Shown: positions 17,435-25,890, numbered from the stretch's first letter. The stretch is 64,000 bases of DNA from Shinella yambaruensis (GCF_022899355.1 NZ_JALJCK010000002.1:1-64000); one strand, 5' to 3'. A program made the numbers and translations. The notes: a model not told the origin generated them from the letters alone.

Positions 17435-18134
17435 CCCGGTCGGCGGCAAAGCGCGTGCGCGAGAACTGGATCGGAACGCCGTCGAGGTCGGTGTTGACCG
17501 CCGTCGCCACGAGGATGATCGCGCCGGGCGAGAGCTTCAGGTGGCGGATGTCGTCGCCTTCGGCATGGACGGCGGATATCTCGGTCGATCGGCGCACATA
17601 GTCGGACACGCCGAGCTCCTGGAAGGAGGCGGTGATGGAGCGCGTCCTGTTGTAGGCCGCGTCGATCCCGGTAAAGCGATCGGCCGGGAAATAGTGCGTC
17701 CCGCAGGAGACCGGGCGCCTGTCGGCGCTGTTCACCGTTTCAAGCCGCACGCAGGGGGCGCCGGGCGCAAGGCCGAGCGCCGCGGCGACGGCGGCGGGCG
17801 CGGCCTCCGTTGCGGCCGCGAGCAGCCGGCCTTCCAGATTGCGCGTCTGGTTGCCGAGGCCCTGCGAGAAGCGGGTGCGGCGGGAAATCGGGAAGCGCAG
17901 CCGGTCGCGCCGTTCGATGCGCGTGCCGATGCCCTGGATCGGCCGGACGATGCCCTCTTCCGCAAGCGCCGCCATGGCGCTGCGCACCGTGTGCCGGTTC
18001 ACGCCGAAGCGGGCGGCCAGCGCCATTTCCGGCGGCATCATGCCGGTCTCGTCGAAGTCGCCATTGTTGATCGCCAGGCGCATGCGATCCGCGATCTGCC
18101 GCCAGAGCGCCACGCCCGATTGCCGTTCCACCAT
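17379..18134 (-). CDS. phnF: PhnF, GntR/HutC-family phosphonate regulator
   Basis: A 251-residue regulator with an N-terminal GntR winged helix (MALAARFGVNRHTVRSAMAA, about residues 35-54) and a UTRA ligand domain. RFSQGLGNQ near residue 90 is typical of PhnF. It lies divergent to phnG with a Pho box and an inverted repeat between them. It probably represses the phn genes. The ATG at 18134 gives the usual PhnF N-terminus; an in-frame GTG at 18161 is an alternative. The 3' end overlaps the convergent methyltransferase gene. Confidence 0.92.
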   Translation of the reverse strand: MVERQSGVALWRQIADRMRLAINNGDFDETGMMPPEMALAARFGVNRHTVRSAMAALAEEGIVRPIQGIGTRIERRDRLRFPISRRTRFSQGLGNQTRNLEGRLLAAATEAAPAAVAAALGLAPGAPCVRLETVNSADRRPVSCGTHYFPADRFTGIDAAYNRTRSITASFQELGVSDYVRRSTEISAVHAEGDDIRHLKLSPGAIILVATAVNTDLDGVPIQFSRTRFAADRVKLTVEPEPDAAASGSKG

Positions 18135-18167
18135 TTCCGCCCCCGCGAAACCCCTTGTCACATCACA

Positions 18168-18185
18168 CTGTCACACCCTTGTCAT
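18168..18185 (+). promoter_or_regulatory. Pho box upstream of phnG
   Basis: CTGTCAC-N4-TTGTCAT matches the tandem 7-bp PhoB consensus (CTGTCAT twice with a 4-bp spacer) at 6 of 7 bases in each half. It sits 69 bp before the phnG start, so the operon is probably induced by phosphate starvation. Confidence 0.75.
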
Positions 18186-18220
18186 TCCCGCCGATTAAGA
18201 CGAAACTCAAGATGTTCGGT

Positions 18221-18238
18221 TGTCTAGATTAATAGACA
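18221..18238. promoter_or_regulatory. Putative PhnF operator
   Basis: TGTCTA-gattaa-TAGACA is a perfect inverted repeat with a 6-bp spacer, ending 15 bp before phnG. Its GT..TA..AC form fits operators of HutC-type GntR regulators, and phnF is the adjacent divergent gene. Binding has not been shown. Confidence 0.65.
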
Positions 18239-18253
18239 TTTGGAGATGAGGCA

Positions 18254-18724
18254 ATGGCATCCATTCAGAAATCCGCCGAGACCGCCGCGACCGGCGACCG
18301 GCAGAGGGCGATGGGCCTGCTCGCGAAGGCGAGCCGGGCCGAATTGCAGGCCGCGTTCGACGCGCTCGACGACAAGCCGGCCGCCCAGCCCGTGCGCGGC
18401 CCGGAAACGGGGCTCGTCATGGTGCGCGGACGCATCGGCGGCGGTGGCGCGCCGTTCAATCTCGGCGAGGCGACGGTGGCCCGCGCGAGCGTCCGCCTCG
18501 ACGACGGCACGGTCGGCCACGGCCAGGCGCTCGGCACGGATGGCGCGAAGGCGCGGCTCGCGGCGATCTTCGATGCGCTCTTCCAGCAGCCGGCCCGCAG
18601 GGCCGAGGTGGCGGCGCTGCTTGACGCCGTCGCCGCGCGCATCGCCGGCGAGGATGCGGAAAAGGCACGCCAGACGGCCGCCACGCGCGTCGATTTCTTC
18701 ACCATGGTTCGCGGAGAGGACTGA
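18254..18724 (+). CDS. phnG: PhnG, C-P lyase core subunit
   Basis: A 156-residue PhnG: RQRAMGLLAKASRAEL at the N-terminus, then LVMVRGRIGGGGAPFNLGEA and GTVGHGQALGTD in the middle. PhnG, H, I and J form the cytoplasmic complex that cleaves carbon-phosphorus bonds; PhnG and PhnI take part in forming the ribose-linked phosphonate from ATP. It is the first gene of the core operon, preceded by a Pho box and operator candidate, and its stop overlaps the phnH start (TGATG). Confidence 0.95.
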   Translation: MASIQKSAETAATGDRQRAMGLLAKASRAELQAAFDALDDKPAAQPVRGPETGLVMVRGRIGGGGAPFNLGEATVARASVRLDDGTVGHGQALGTDGAKARLAAIFDALFQQPARRAEVAALLDAVAARIAGEDAEKARQTAATRVDFFTMVRGED

Positions 18725-19332
18725 TGACATTGGATACGCTCGCCTTTGCCGGCGGTTTCAAGGAGCCGGTGTTCGAGGCGCAGGCCGCCTTCCGCACGCT
18801 GATGGACTGCATGGCCCGGCCGGGCACGATCGGCCGCATCGATGCGACCGTCGTGCCACCCGCGCCGCTGAATGCGACGGCCGGCGCCATCGCGCTGACG
18901 CTCTGCGACCACGATACCGCCGTCTGGCTCACCCCGACGCTTTCCCGGTCGGCGCTGCCGGGCTGGCTCGCCTTCAATGCCGGCGCGCCGGTGACCGAAG
19001 AGCGGCAGAACGCACGCTTCGCCTTCGTGGAAAAGGACGCCATGCTGCCCAATCCCAGCCTCTTCGCCCAGGGCACGCAGGAATATCCGGATCGTTCGAC
19101 GACGCTCGTGGTCGAGATCGCTTCCTTCGAGGGCGGGCGGCCGCTCGTGCTGAAGGGCCCGGGCATCCGCACCGAGATGGAGATCGCGCCGGTGGGCCTT
19201 CCCGACATGTTCCCGCATTTCTGGTCGGAGAACCGACAGAATTTTCCGCGGGGCGTCGACCTGATCCTGGTCGCGGGCGGAGAGCTCCTCTGCCTGCCGC
19301 GCACCACCGCGCTTGGCGTGAAGGAGGCGTGA
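18724..19332 (+). CDS. phnH: PhnH, C-P lyase core subunit
   Basis: A 202-residue PhnH with the family landmarks FRTLMDCMARPGTI (about 23-36), LTLCDHDTAVWL and PRGVDLILVAGG. PhnH is a structural subunit of the PhnGHIJ complex. It is coupled to phnG by an overlapping stop/start, and phnI follows after 4 bp. Confidence 0.95.
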   Translation: MTLDTLAFAGGFKEPVFEAQAAFRTLMDCMARPGTIGRIDATVVPPAPLNATAGAIALTLCDHDTAVWLTPTLSRSALPGWLAFNAGAPVTEERQNARFAFVEKDAMLPNPSLFAQGTQEYPDRSTTLVVEIASFEGGRPLVLKGPGIRTEMEIAPVGLPDMFPHFWSENRQNFPRGVDLILVAGGELLCLPRTTALGVKEA

Positions 19333-19336
19333 GACC

Positions 19337-20437
19337 ATGTACGTTGCCGTCAAGGGTGGCGAAGCCGCCATCTCCAACGCCCACCGCCTTCTCGCCGACC
19401 GCCGTCGCGGCGACCGCTCGCTGCCGGCCATCGGCATCGAGCAGATCGTCGCCCAGCTCGGCCTTGCCGTCGACCGCGTGATGGCGGAAGCATCGCTCTA
19501 TGACCGGGCGCTCGCGGCGCTCGCCGTCCGCCAGGCCCGCGGCGACATGATCGAGGCGATCTTCATCCTGCGCGCCTATCGCACGACGCTGCCGCGCTTC
19601 GGTTATTCGAAACCCGTCGAGACCGGCGATATGATCGTCGAGCGCCGCGTCTCGGCCACCTACAAGGATTTGCCGGGGGGCCAGCTCCTCGGGCCGACCT
19701 TCGACTATACGCACCGCCTGCTCGATCCCTCGCTTTTGACGGACGAAGCGGTGGAGGCGCCGCTGGAGCGCGAGGAGGCCGGCGAGCCGGTCATGCGCGT
19801 CTCCGACATCCTGGCCGGTGAAGGCCTCGTCGAGGACGACGGCAGCCTGCCTAACGGCCACATCGCCGGCGACCTGACGCGCGAGCCGCTGGAATTCCCG
19901 ATGGCGCGGGACCTGCGCCTGCAGGCGCTCGCCCGCGGCGACGAGGGCTTCCTGCTGGCGCTCGGCTATTCCACCCAGCGCGGTTATGCCCGCACCCATC
20001 CCTTCGTCGGCGAGGTGCGCATCGGCGCGGTCGAGGTGGAGCTGGACATGCCGGAACTCGGCTTTGCCGTCTCGCTCGGCCGCATCCAGGTGACGGAGTG
20101 CCAGATGATCGCCCAGTTCAAGGGTTCGGCGAAGAACCCGCCGCAGTTCACCCGTGGCTACGGCCTCGTCTTCGGCCAGAGCGAGCGCAAGGCCATGGCC
20201 ATGTCGCTGGTCGACAGGGCGCTGCGGGCGGAGGAATTCGGCGAGGATATCGTCGCCCCGGCACAGGACGAGGAATTCGTCATCTCCCATTCCGACAACG
20301 TGCAGGCGACCGGCTTCGTCGAGCACCTGAAGCTGCCGCATTACGTGGATTTCCAGGCCGAACTCGATCTCGTGCGCCGCATGCGGCGCGAATACGAGGC
20401 CGCGCAGAACACCGATCTTCCGGAGGCCGCAGAATGA
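19337..20437 (+). CDS. phnI: PhnI, C-P lyase core subunit (nucleosidase-like)
   Basis: A 366-residue PhnI. MYVAVKGGEAAISNAHRLLA at the start and GYSTQRGYARTHPFVGEVRI (about 211-230) are diagnostic. With PhnG, H and L it transfers the phosphonate to the ribose of ATP, releasing adenine. The stop overlaps the phnJ ATG by four bases (ATGA). Length is normal for the family. Confidence 0.96.
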   Translation: MYVAVKGGEAAISNAHRLLADRRRGDRSLPAIGIEQIVAQLGLAVDRVMAEASLYDRALAALAVRQARGDMIEAIFILRAYRTTLPRFGYSKPVETGDMIVERRVSATYKDLPGGQLLGPTFDYTHRLLDPSLLTDEAVEAPLEREEAGEPVMRVSDILAGEGLVEDDGSLPNGHIAGDLTREPLEFPMARDLRLQALARGDEGFLLALGYSTQRGYARTHPFVGEVRIGAVEVELDMPELGFAVSLGRIQVTECQMIAQFKGSAKNPPQFTRGYGLVFGQSERKAMAMSLVDRALRAEEFGEDIVAPAQDEEFVISHSDNVQATGFVEHLKLPHYVDFQAELDLVRRMRREYEAAQNTDLPEAAE

Positions 20438-21318
20438 GCACCGCAGACCTCGCAACCTACAATTTCGCCTATCTCGACGAACAGACGAAACGCATGATCC
20501 GCCGGGCGATCCTGAAGGCGATCGCCATTCCCGGCTACCAGGTGCCCTTCGCCTCGCGCGAAATGCCGATGCCCTATGGCTGGGGCACCGGCGGCGTGCA
20601 GGTGACGGCGGCGATCCTCGGGCCGAAGGATGTGCTGAAGGTCATCGACCAGGGGGCGGACGACACGACCAACGCCGTCTCCATCCGCGCCTTCTTCCAG
20701 AAGGTCGCCAATGTGGCGGTGACGACGAAGACGCGGGAGGCGACGATCATCCAGACGCGCCACCGCATTCCCGAGGAGAGGCTGACGGCCGGGCAGACGC
20801 TGGTCTACCAGGTGCCGATCCCCGAACCGCTGCGCTTCCTCGAGCCGCGCGAGACCGAGACGCGCAAGATGCACGCGCTGGAAGAATACGGCCTGATGCA
20901 TGTCAAGCTCTACGAGGACATCGCCCGCAACGGCCATATCGCGACGACCTATGCCTATCCGGTGAAGGTGGAGGGCCGCTACGTGATGGACCCGTCGCCG
21001 ACGCCGAAATTCGACAATCCGAAGATGCACATGTCGGAGGCGCTCCAGCTTTTCGGCGCGGGGCGTGAGAAGCGCATCTATGCCGTGCCGCCCCATACCG
21101 AGGTCGTCAGCCTCGATTTCGAGGACCATCCCTTCGAGATCCAGACCTTCGACAAGCCCTGTGCGCTATGCGGCGCCGAAAATGTCTATCTCGACGAGGT
21201 GGTGCTCGACGACAGGGGCGGCCGGATGTTCGTCTGCTCGGACACCGACCATTGCGAGGAACGGTGCTCCGCCGGCCATCGCGGCCACCTGGCCTATGAC
21301 AAGGAGGCTGCGGAATGA
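20434..21318 (+). CDS. phnJ: PhnJ, radical-SAM C-P lyase
   Basis: A 294-residue PhnJ, the subunit that breaks the C-P bond through a 4Fe-4S cluster and SAM radical chemistry. The four conserved cysteines are present: Cys243 and Cys246 (PCALCG), Cys268 (FVCSD) and Cys274 (TDHCE), plus Cys278. GWGTGGVQVTAAILGP near 49-64 is also family-specific. The expected direct junction with phnK is broken by a 157-bp palindromic element. An ATG overlaps its stop codon and opens a short bridging frame. Confidence 0.96.
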   Translation: MSTADLATYNFAYLDEQTKRMIRRAILKAIAIPGYQVPFASREMPMPYGWGTGGVQVTAAILGPKDVLKVIDQGADDTTNAVSIRAFFQKVANVAVTTKTREATIIQTRHRIPEERLTAGQTLVYQVPIPEPLRFLEPRETETRKMHALEEYGLMHVKLYEDIARNGHIATTYAYPVKVEGRYVMDPSPTPKFDNPKMHMSEALQLFGAGREKRIYAVPPHTEVVSLDFEDHPFEIQTFDKPCALCGAENVYLDEVVLDDRGGRMFVCSDTDHCEERCSAGHRGHLAYDKEAAE

Positions 21319-21518
21319 GTAGCGCTCACCCCCCTCTGTCCTGCCGGACATCTCCCCCTCAAGGGGGGAGATCGGCAAGCGGCCGGAACTTTGCTCAAAT
21401 CGAATCGCTGAAGATGGGCGGCACGTCACTCCATCCAATCTCCCCCCTTGAGGGGGAGATGTCCGGCAGGACAGAGGGGGGTGCCACGGCCCCCAGCACC
21501 ACGGAGGCCACCCGATGA
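21315..21518 (+). CDS. Repeat-derived 67-codon bridging frame between phnJ and phnK
   Basis: An open frame starts at the ATGA overlapping the phnJ stop, reads through the whole palindromic element, and ends in the ATGA that contains the phnK start. The product (Pro/Ser/Gly-rich, encoded mostly by the repeat) has no recognisable domain. It is probably not a functional protein. Its value may be to carry ribosomes from phnJ to phnK across the insertion. Confidence 0.3.
   Translation: MSSAHPPLSCRTSPPQGGRSASGRNFAQIESLKMGGTSLHPISPLEGEMSGRTEGGATAPSTTEATR
21327..21483. repeat. 157-bp palindromic element with perfect 46-bp inverted arms
   Basis: Arms at 21327-21372 and 21438-21483 are exact reverse complements over 46 bp; the left arm begins CACCCCCCTCTGTCCTGCCG. 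A 65-bp unique loop lies between them. There is no transposase frame, so it is a MITE-like or extragenic palindromic element. It is inserted inside the phn core operon between phnJ and phnK. The transcript would form a very stable hairpin there. Confidence 0.95.
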
Positions 21519-22291
21519 CCGACGCCCCCCTTCTCAAAGTCCGCGACATCTCGAAATTCTACGGCGCCCGCATCGGCTGCCAAAATGTCTCCTTCGATCT
21601 CTGGCCGGGCGAGGTGCTGGCGATCGTCGGCGAATCCGGCTCGGGCAAGACGACGCTGCTCAACTGCCTCGCCACCCGCCTGATGCCGACCTCCGGCTCC
21701 GTCGAATACCGCATGCGTGACGGGCAGATGCGCGACCTCTCCCGCATGAGCGAGGCCGAGCGCCGCTTCCTGATGCGCACGGACTGGGGCTTCGTGCACC
21801 AGAACCCGGCGGACGGGCTGCGCATGGCGGTTTCGGCCGGCGCCAATGTCGGCGAGCGGCTGATGGCCGTCGGGGAACGCCACTACGGCAACATCCGCGA
21901 GACGGCAGGCAACTGGCTCGGCCGCGTCGAGATCAGCGTCGACCGCATCGACGACCAGCCGCGCGCCTTTTCCGGCGGCATGCGCCAGCGTCTGCAGATC
22001 GCCCGCAACCTCGTCACCGCACCGCGCCTCGTCTTCATGGACGAGCCGACGGGCGGCCTCGACGTCTCGGTGCAGGCGCGCCTGCTCGATCTCCTGCGCG
22101 GTCTCGTGCAGGACCTCGGTCTCTCGGCGATCATCGTCACGCACGACCTTGCCGTCGCGCGCCTGCTCTCGCACCGCATGATGGTGATGAAGGACGGCGT
22201 CGTCATCGAGCAGGGGCTGACCGACCGCGTGCTCGACGATCCGCGCGAAGCCTATACCCAGCTCCTCGTCTCCTCGATCCTGCAGGTCTGA
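21515..22291 (+). CDS. phnK: PhnK, ABC-family protein of the C-P lyase complex
   Basis: A 258-residue ABC ATPase resembling peptide-importer ATPases. It has Walker A GESGSGKTT (about 38-46), signature FSGGMRQRLQIARNL and Walker B FMDEPTGGLD. PhnK binds the PhnGHIJ core and couples ATP use to the lyase cycle rather than to transport. It is separated from phnJ by the palindromic element and followed by a second short repeat before phnL. Confidence 0.94.
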   Translation: MTDAPLLKVRDISKFYGARIGCQNVSFDLWPGEVLAIVGESGSGKTTLLNCLATRLMPTSGSVEYRMRDGQMRDLSRMSEAERRFLMRTDWGFVHQNPADGLRMAVSAGANVGERLMAVGERHYGNIRETAGNWLGRVEISVDRIDDQPRAFSGGMRQRLQIARNLVTAPRLVFMDEPTGGLDVSVQARLLDLLRGLVQDLGLSAIIVTHDLAVARLLSHRMMVMKDGVVIEQGLTDRVLDDPREAYTQLLVSSILQV

Positions 22292-22338
22292 GAGCATGGA
22301 CCCGGAAAGTGGCCGCCGGTTTTCGGACAGGACCATGC
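22292..22338. repeat. Short rhizobial palindromic repeat between phnK and phnL
   Basis: It begins GAGCATGGACCCGGAAAGTG and ends near GGACCATGC. The ends GCATGGACC and GGACCATGC are inverted with one mismatch, and the middle GGTTTTCGGA is a familiar rhizobial intergenic motif (recalled, not searched). It fills most of the gap between phnK and phnL. Confidence 0.6.
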
Positions 22339-22356
22339 GTCGAAAGGAAAAATGAC

Positions 22357-23064
22357 ATGCCGACCCCTCTCGTTGTCTCCGAAGTGGCCAAGAGCTTCAC
22401 CATGCATCTTCGCGACGGCATCCGCCTGCCGGTGGTCTCGAACGTCGCCTTCTCGGTGAAGGCCGGCGAATGCGTCGTGCTGGGCGGCCCGTCCGGCATC
22501 GGCAAGAGTTCGCTGTTGAAGATGGTCTACGGCAACTATGCCGTCGACAGCGGCCAGATTCTCGTCGACCACGAGGGCAGGCTGGTCGACCTCGCCACGG
22601 CCGATCCGCGCACGATCCTTGCCGTCCGGCGTGCGACGCTCGGCTATGTCAGCCAGTTCCTGCGCACCGTGCCGCGCGTCGCGGCCGTCGATGTCGTCGC
22701 CGAGCCGCTCACGGCCCGCGGCGTCGCGGCGGCCGAGGCGAAGGCGACGGCGGAAGCGATGCTCGCGCGGCTCAACCTGCCACGCGAACTCTGGCAACTG
22801 CCGCCCGCCACCTTCTCCGGCGGCGAGCAGCAGCGCGTCAACATCGCCCGCGGCTTCATCACCGATCACCGCATCCTGCTGCTCGACGAGCCGACCGCCT
22901 CGCTCGACGCGACGAACCGCGCCGTGGTCGTCGAGATGATCGCGGAGAAGAAGGCCGCCGGCGTGGCCCTTCTCGGCATCTTCCACGACGAGGATGTGCG
23001 CGAAAAGGTCGCCGACCGCATCGTCGACGTCTCCGCCTTCTCGCCGCGAAAGTCCGCGGCATGA
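22357..23064 (+). CDS. phnL: PhnL, ABC-family protein of the C-P lyase complex
   Basis: A 235-residue ABC ATPase with Walker A GGPSGIGKSS (about 43-52), signature FSGGEQQRVNIARG and Walker B LLLDEPTASLD. The N-terminus VVSEVAKSFTMHLRDGIRLP is typical of PhnL. It assists formation of the ribosyl-phosphonate with PhnG, H and I. GAAAGGAAAA precedes the ATG at 22357, and its stop overlaps the next start (ATGA). Confidence 0.95.
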   Translation: MPTPLVVSEVAKSFTMHLRDGIRLPVVSNVAFSVKAGECVVLGGPSGIGKSSLLKMVYGNYAVDSGQILVDHEGRLVDLATADPRTILAVRRATLGYVSQFLRTVPRVAAVDVVAEPLTARGVAAAEAKATAEAMLARLNLPRELWQLPPATFSGGEQQRVNIARGFITDHRILLLDEPTASLDATNRAVVVEMIAEKKAAGVALLGIFHDEDVREKVADRIVDVSAFSPRKSAA

Positions 23065-23675
23065 CGAGGCTGTCCGAAACGCCGCTGGTCCACCCGACGG
23101 CGAACGTCGCCGGCAGCATGCTCGGCCGTTACACCGAGATCGCCGAGCGTTGCCGCATCAGCGAGGCCGAGATCGGCGACTATTCCTATATCATGGAGGA
23201 TGGCTCGGTCTGGTGCGCGACGATCGGCAAGTTTGCCAACATCGCCGCCTCGGTGCGCATCAACGCGACGAACCATCCGGTGTGGCGGGCGACGCTGCAC
23301 CATTTCACCTACCGGGCCAACGACTATTGGCCCGACGCGGACCACGAGAGCGATTTCTTCGAATGGCGGCGCGCGCATCGCGTCACCATCGGCCATGACG
23401 TGTGGATCGGCCATGGATCGACCATCCTGCCGGGTGTCACGATCGGCAACGGCGCCGTCATCGGCTCGGGCGCGGTCGTCACGAAGGACGTCGAACCCTA
23501 CATGATCGTCGGCGGGGTCGCGGCGAAACCGATCCGCGAACGTTTCTCCCGAAGCATTGCGGAACGCATGGAAAAACTCGCCTGGTGGGACTGGGATCAT
23601 GCCCGGCTGCGCACCGCCCTCGACGATTTTCGCAAACTTGACGCAGAAGCCTTTCTTGCCCGTCACGGCGGGTGA
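23061..23675 (+). CDS. Hexapeptide-repeat acetyltransferase of phosphonate operons
   Basis: A 204-residue left-handed beta-helix protein. Hexapeptide-like repeats run from about residue 13 to 60 and again near 113-150 ([20 protein letters not shown]). [15 protein letters not shown] lies between them. Chloramphenicol-acetyltransferase-like proteins of this type are commonly encoded in phn operons and are thought to acetylate an amino-alkylphosphonate, perhaps replacing PhnO. It overlaps phnL by four bases and ends the core transcription unit before the phnC promoter. Confidence 0.88.
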   Translation: MTRLSETPLVHPTANVAGSMLGRYTEIAERCRISEAEIGDYSYIMEDGSVWCATIGKFANIAASVRINATNHPVWRATLHHFTYRANDYWPDADHESDFFEWRRAHRVTIGHDVWIGHGSTILPGVTIGNGAVIGSGAVVTKDVEPYMIVGGVAAKPIRERFSRSIAERMEKLAWWDWDHARLRTALDDFRKLDAEAFLARHGG

Positions 23676-23712
23676 GGAGGCCCTTCCGATGCCGGAAATC
23701 CAGGCCTGTGGA

Positions 23713-23752
23713 CTGTTATCTTTCCGACATGAAACTGACATTGCCCCTTCAT
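23713..23752 (+). promoter_or_regulatory. Tandem Pho boxes upstream of phnC
   Basis: Four 7-bp units resembling CTGTCAT start exactly 11 bp apart: CTGTTAT (23713), CCGACAT (23724), CTGACAT (23735) and CCTTCAT (23746). This is two adjacent PhoB sites in direct-repeat form, 87 bp before phnC. It indicates a separate phosphate-regulated promoter for the transport genes. Confidence 0.8.
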
Positions 23753-23838
23753 CAACAGCGTTTAGAGCCAGTCCCGGAAACGACGAGACCCGGCCCTTGG
23801 CCCGGCCTCGATCCGACACGGGAAAAAAGGGATCCACC

Positions 23839-24687
23839 ATGTTTCGACTGAAGAATGTCACCCGCCGCTTCGGCGAGCGCGTTGCGGTCGACGATGTGAC
23901 CTTCGACATTCCGCAGGGCCAGATGGTCGGCGTCATCGGCCGCTCCGGCGCCGGCAAGTCCACCATGCTGCGCATGATCAACCGCCTTGCCGATCCGAGC
24001 GAGGGCTCCATCCACTTCAATGACGTCGAGGTCTCCGCGCTGCGCGGTGCGGCATTGCGCAACTGGCAGCGCGACTGTGCGATGATCTTCCAGCAGTTCA
24101 ACCTCGTGCCGCGCCTCGACGTGCTCACCAACGTCCTGCTCGGCCGCCTCAACCACCGTTCGGCCGTCCTGAGCATCCTCAATCTCTTCACCCGCGAGGA
24201 GCGCATCATGGCGATCGCCGCGCTCGAGCGCCTCGGCATCGAGCAGACCGCGCTCCAGCCGGCCGGCACGCTTTCGGGCGGCCAGCAGCAGCGCGTGGCG
24301 ATCGCAAGGGCGCTGATGCAGGCCCCCAAGATGCTGCTCGCCGACGAGCCGATCGCCTCGCTCGATCCGCTCAACGCCAAGATCGTTATGGACGCGCTGC
24401 GCGACATCAACGAGCGCGAGGGCATCACCGTCATCACCAACCTGCACACGCTGGATACAGCGCGCGCCTATTGTGAGCGCATCATCGGCATGGCGCATGG
24501 CCGCGTCGTCTTCGACGGTCCGGCGCGCGACCTCGACGCCGAGGCGGTGCGCACGATCTACGGCACGGGCGCCGATGGGGCGGCGATCGACGAGAGCGTC
24601 ACCTCCACGGCGATCCGCAACCCGGCCCGCCAGGACAACACCAAGGAATCCGCCGGCCCGACACCGCTGGCACTGGCCGGCCTTTGA
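23839..24687 (+). CDS. phnC: PhnC, phosphonate ABC transporter ATPase
   Basis: A 282-residue ATPase. It has Walker [10 protein letters not shown] (about 34-42), the [20 protein letters not shown] segment typical of PhnC (about 92-111), signature [15 protein letters not shown] and Walker [14 protein letters not shown]-terminal tail of about 30 polar residues exceeds the core domain. It is preceded by tandem Pho boxes and followed by phnD after 81 bp. Confidence 0.95.
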   Translation: MFRLKNVTRRFGERVAVDDVTFDIPQGQMVGVIGRSGAGKSTMLRMINRLADPSEGSIHFNDVEVSALRGAALRNWQRDCAMIFQQFNLVPRLDVLTNVLLGRLNHRSAVLSILNLFTREERIMAIAALERLGIEQTALQPAGTLSGGQQQRVAIARALMQAPKMLLADEPIASLDPLNAKIVMDALRDINEREGITVITNLHTLDTARAYCERIIGMAHGRVVFDGPARDLDAEAVRTIYGTGADGAAIDESVTSTAIRNPARQDNTKESAGPTPLALAGL

Positions 24688-24768
24688 GCCGACCGGGATC
24701 GATCGGCCCGCGTGAAGGGCCATCATTTTTCAAGAGCCCGGCGAAGCCGGTCAAACAGGAGAAAGACC

Positions 24769-25674
24769 ATGCTGAAGAAAGCTCTTCTCGGCGCCGTCGC
24801 GCTCATCGCGCTCGCCGGCCATGTACAGGCTGAAGACCTCAAAGAATTCCGCGTCGGCATCATCGGCGGCGAGAACGAAGCCGACCGCCTGCGCAACTAC
24901 CAGTGCCTCGGCGATCACCTGAAGGCCGAGCTCGGCTTCGAGAAGGTCTCGTTCTTCCCGGCCGCCGACTATGACGGCGTCATCCAGGGCCTGCTCGGCG
25001 GCACGCTCGACTATGCCGAACTCGGCGCGTCCGGCTTTGCCAAGATCTACCTCGCCAAGGCCGACGCCGTCGAGCCGATCCTGACGACCGTCCAGACCGA
25101 CGGCTCGACCGGCTACCACTCGATCATGGTTGCCCGCAAGGATTCCGGCATCACCAAGCTCGAAGACCTGAAGGGCAAGAAGCTCGGCTTTGCCGATCCG
25201 GATTCCACCTCCGGCTACCTCGTGCCGCTCGTCACGCTGCCGGAAGCCATCGGCGGCCCGGTCAAGGAATATTTCGGTGAAACCGGCTTCGGCGGCGGCC
25301 ACGAGAACCTCGTCCTCGAAGTCATGAAGGGCACCTTCGATGCCGGCACGACCTTCGGTTCGGGCGTCGGCGAGTGGAAGGACGGTTACACCTCCGGCAA
25401 CCTGCACAAGATGGTCGAGAAGGGCATTCTCGACATGAACGAGCTCGTCGAACTCTGGAAGTCGCCGCTGATCCCGAACGGCCCGATCGTCGTTCGCACC
25501 TCGATGGCCGACGAGACCAAGGCGAAGTTCAAGCAGTTCATGCTCGACCTGCCAAAGAAGGACGCCGCCTGCTTTGCCGCCGTCATGGGCGGTGACTTCA
25601 CCTCGTTCACGGAAGTCAATGTCGACTTCTACAAGCCGATCATCGACGCCCGCAAGGCGACGATCGGCGGCTGA
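24769..25674 (+). CDS. phnD: PhnD, phosphonate periplasmic binding protein
   Basis: A 301-residue exported protein (signal KALLGAVALIALAGHVQA, cut before EDLKEF). The mature sequence has FFPAADYDGVIQGLLGGTLD and LKGKKLGFADPDSTSGYLVP, hallmarks of PhnD. It captures alkylphosphonates for the PhnCE transporter. AGGAGAAAG precedes the ATG. A terminator follows, so binding protein may be made in excess over the permeases. Confidence 0.95.
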   Translation: MLKKALLGAVALIALAGHVQAEDLKEFRVGIIGGENEADRLRNYQCLGDHLKAELGFEKVSFFPAADYDGVIQGLLGGTLDYAELGASGFAKIYLAKADAVEPILTTVQTDGSTGYHSIMVARKDSGITKLEDLKGKKLGFADPDSTSGYLVPLVTLPEAIGGPVKEYFGETGFGGGHENLVLEVMKGTFDAGTTFGSGVGEWKDGYTSGNLHKMVEKGILDMNELVELWKSPLIPNGPIVVRTSMADETKAKFKQFMLDLPKKDAACFAAVMGGDFTSFTEVNVDFYKPIIDARKATIGG

Positions 25675-25690
25675 TCGCCAAACAGTATCC

Positions 25691-25721
25691 GGCGCCGGCC
25701 GCAACCCGGCCGGCGCCTTTT
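25691..25721 (+). terminator. Rho-independent terminator after phnD
   Basis: A perfect 11-bp stem GGCGCCGGCCG/CGGCCGGCGCC with a CAACC loop is followed by TTTT. It separates phnD from the permease genes and may act as a partial terminator. Confidence 0.85.
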
Positions 25722-25747
25722 GCTGACGTCGTCACCCCACTCTCGAC

Positions 25748-25821
25748 GTCATCCTCGGGCTTGACCCGAGGATCCACGCCGCATCCGGAGCGTGGATGGT
25801 CGGGTCAAGCCCGACCATGAC
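25748..25821. repeat. Palindromic repeat between phnD and phnE
   Basis: The left arm GTCATCCTCGGGCTTGACCC (25748 onward, to 25776) is inverted, imperfectly, in the right arm ending GGTCAAGCCCGACCATGAC-type sequence (25791-25821). CCACGC/GCGTGG closes the centre. Similar elements are common in alphaproteobacterial intergenic regions (recalled). It immediately follows the terminator. Confidence 0.8.
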
Positions 25822-25890
25822 AGAGGAGAGGTTGCGGACTTATCGACGATCAGACGAGCGCACACAGAATTCTGCCGAGACGGACAGACC

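Noticed and set aside
21327-21483. Insertion sequence
   Set aside because: Perfect inverted arms but only 157 bp and no transposase; treated as a palindromic or MITE-like element.
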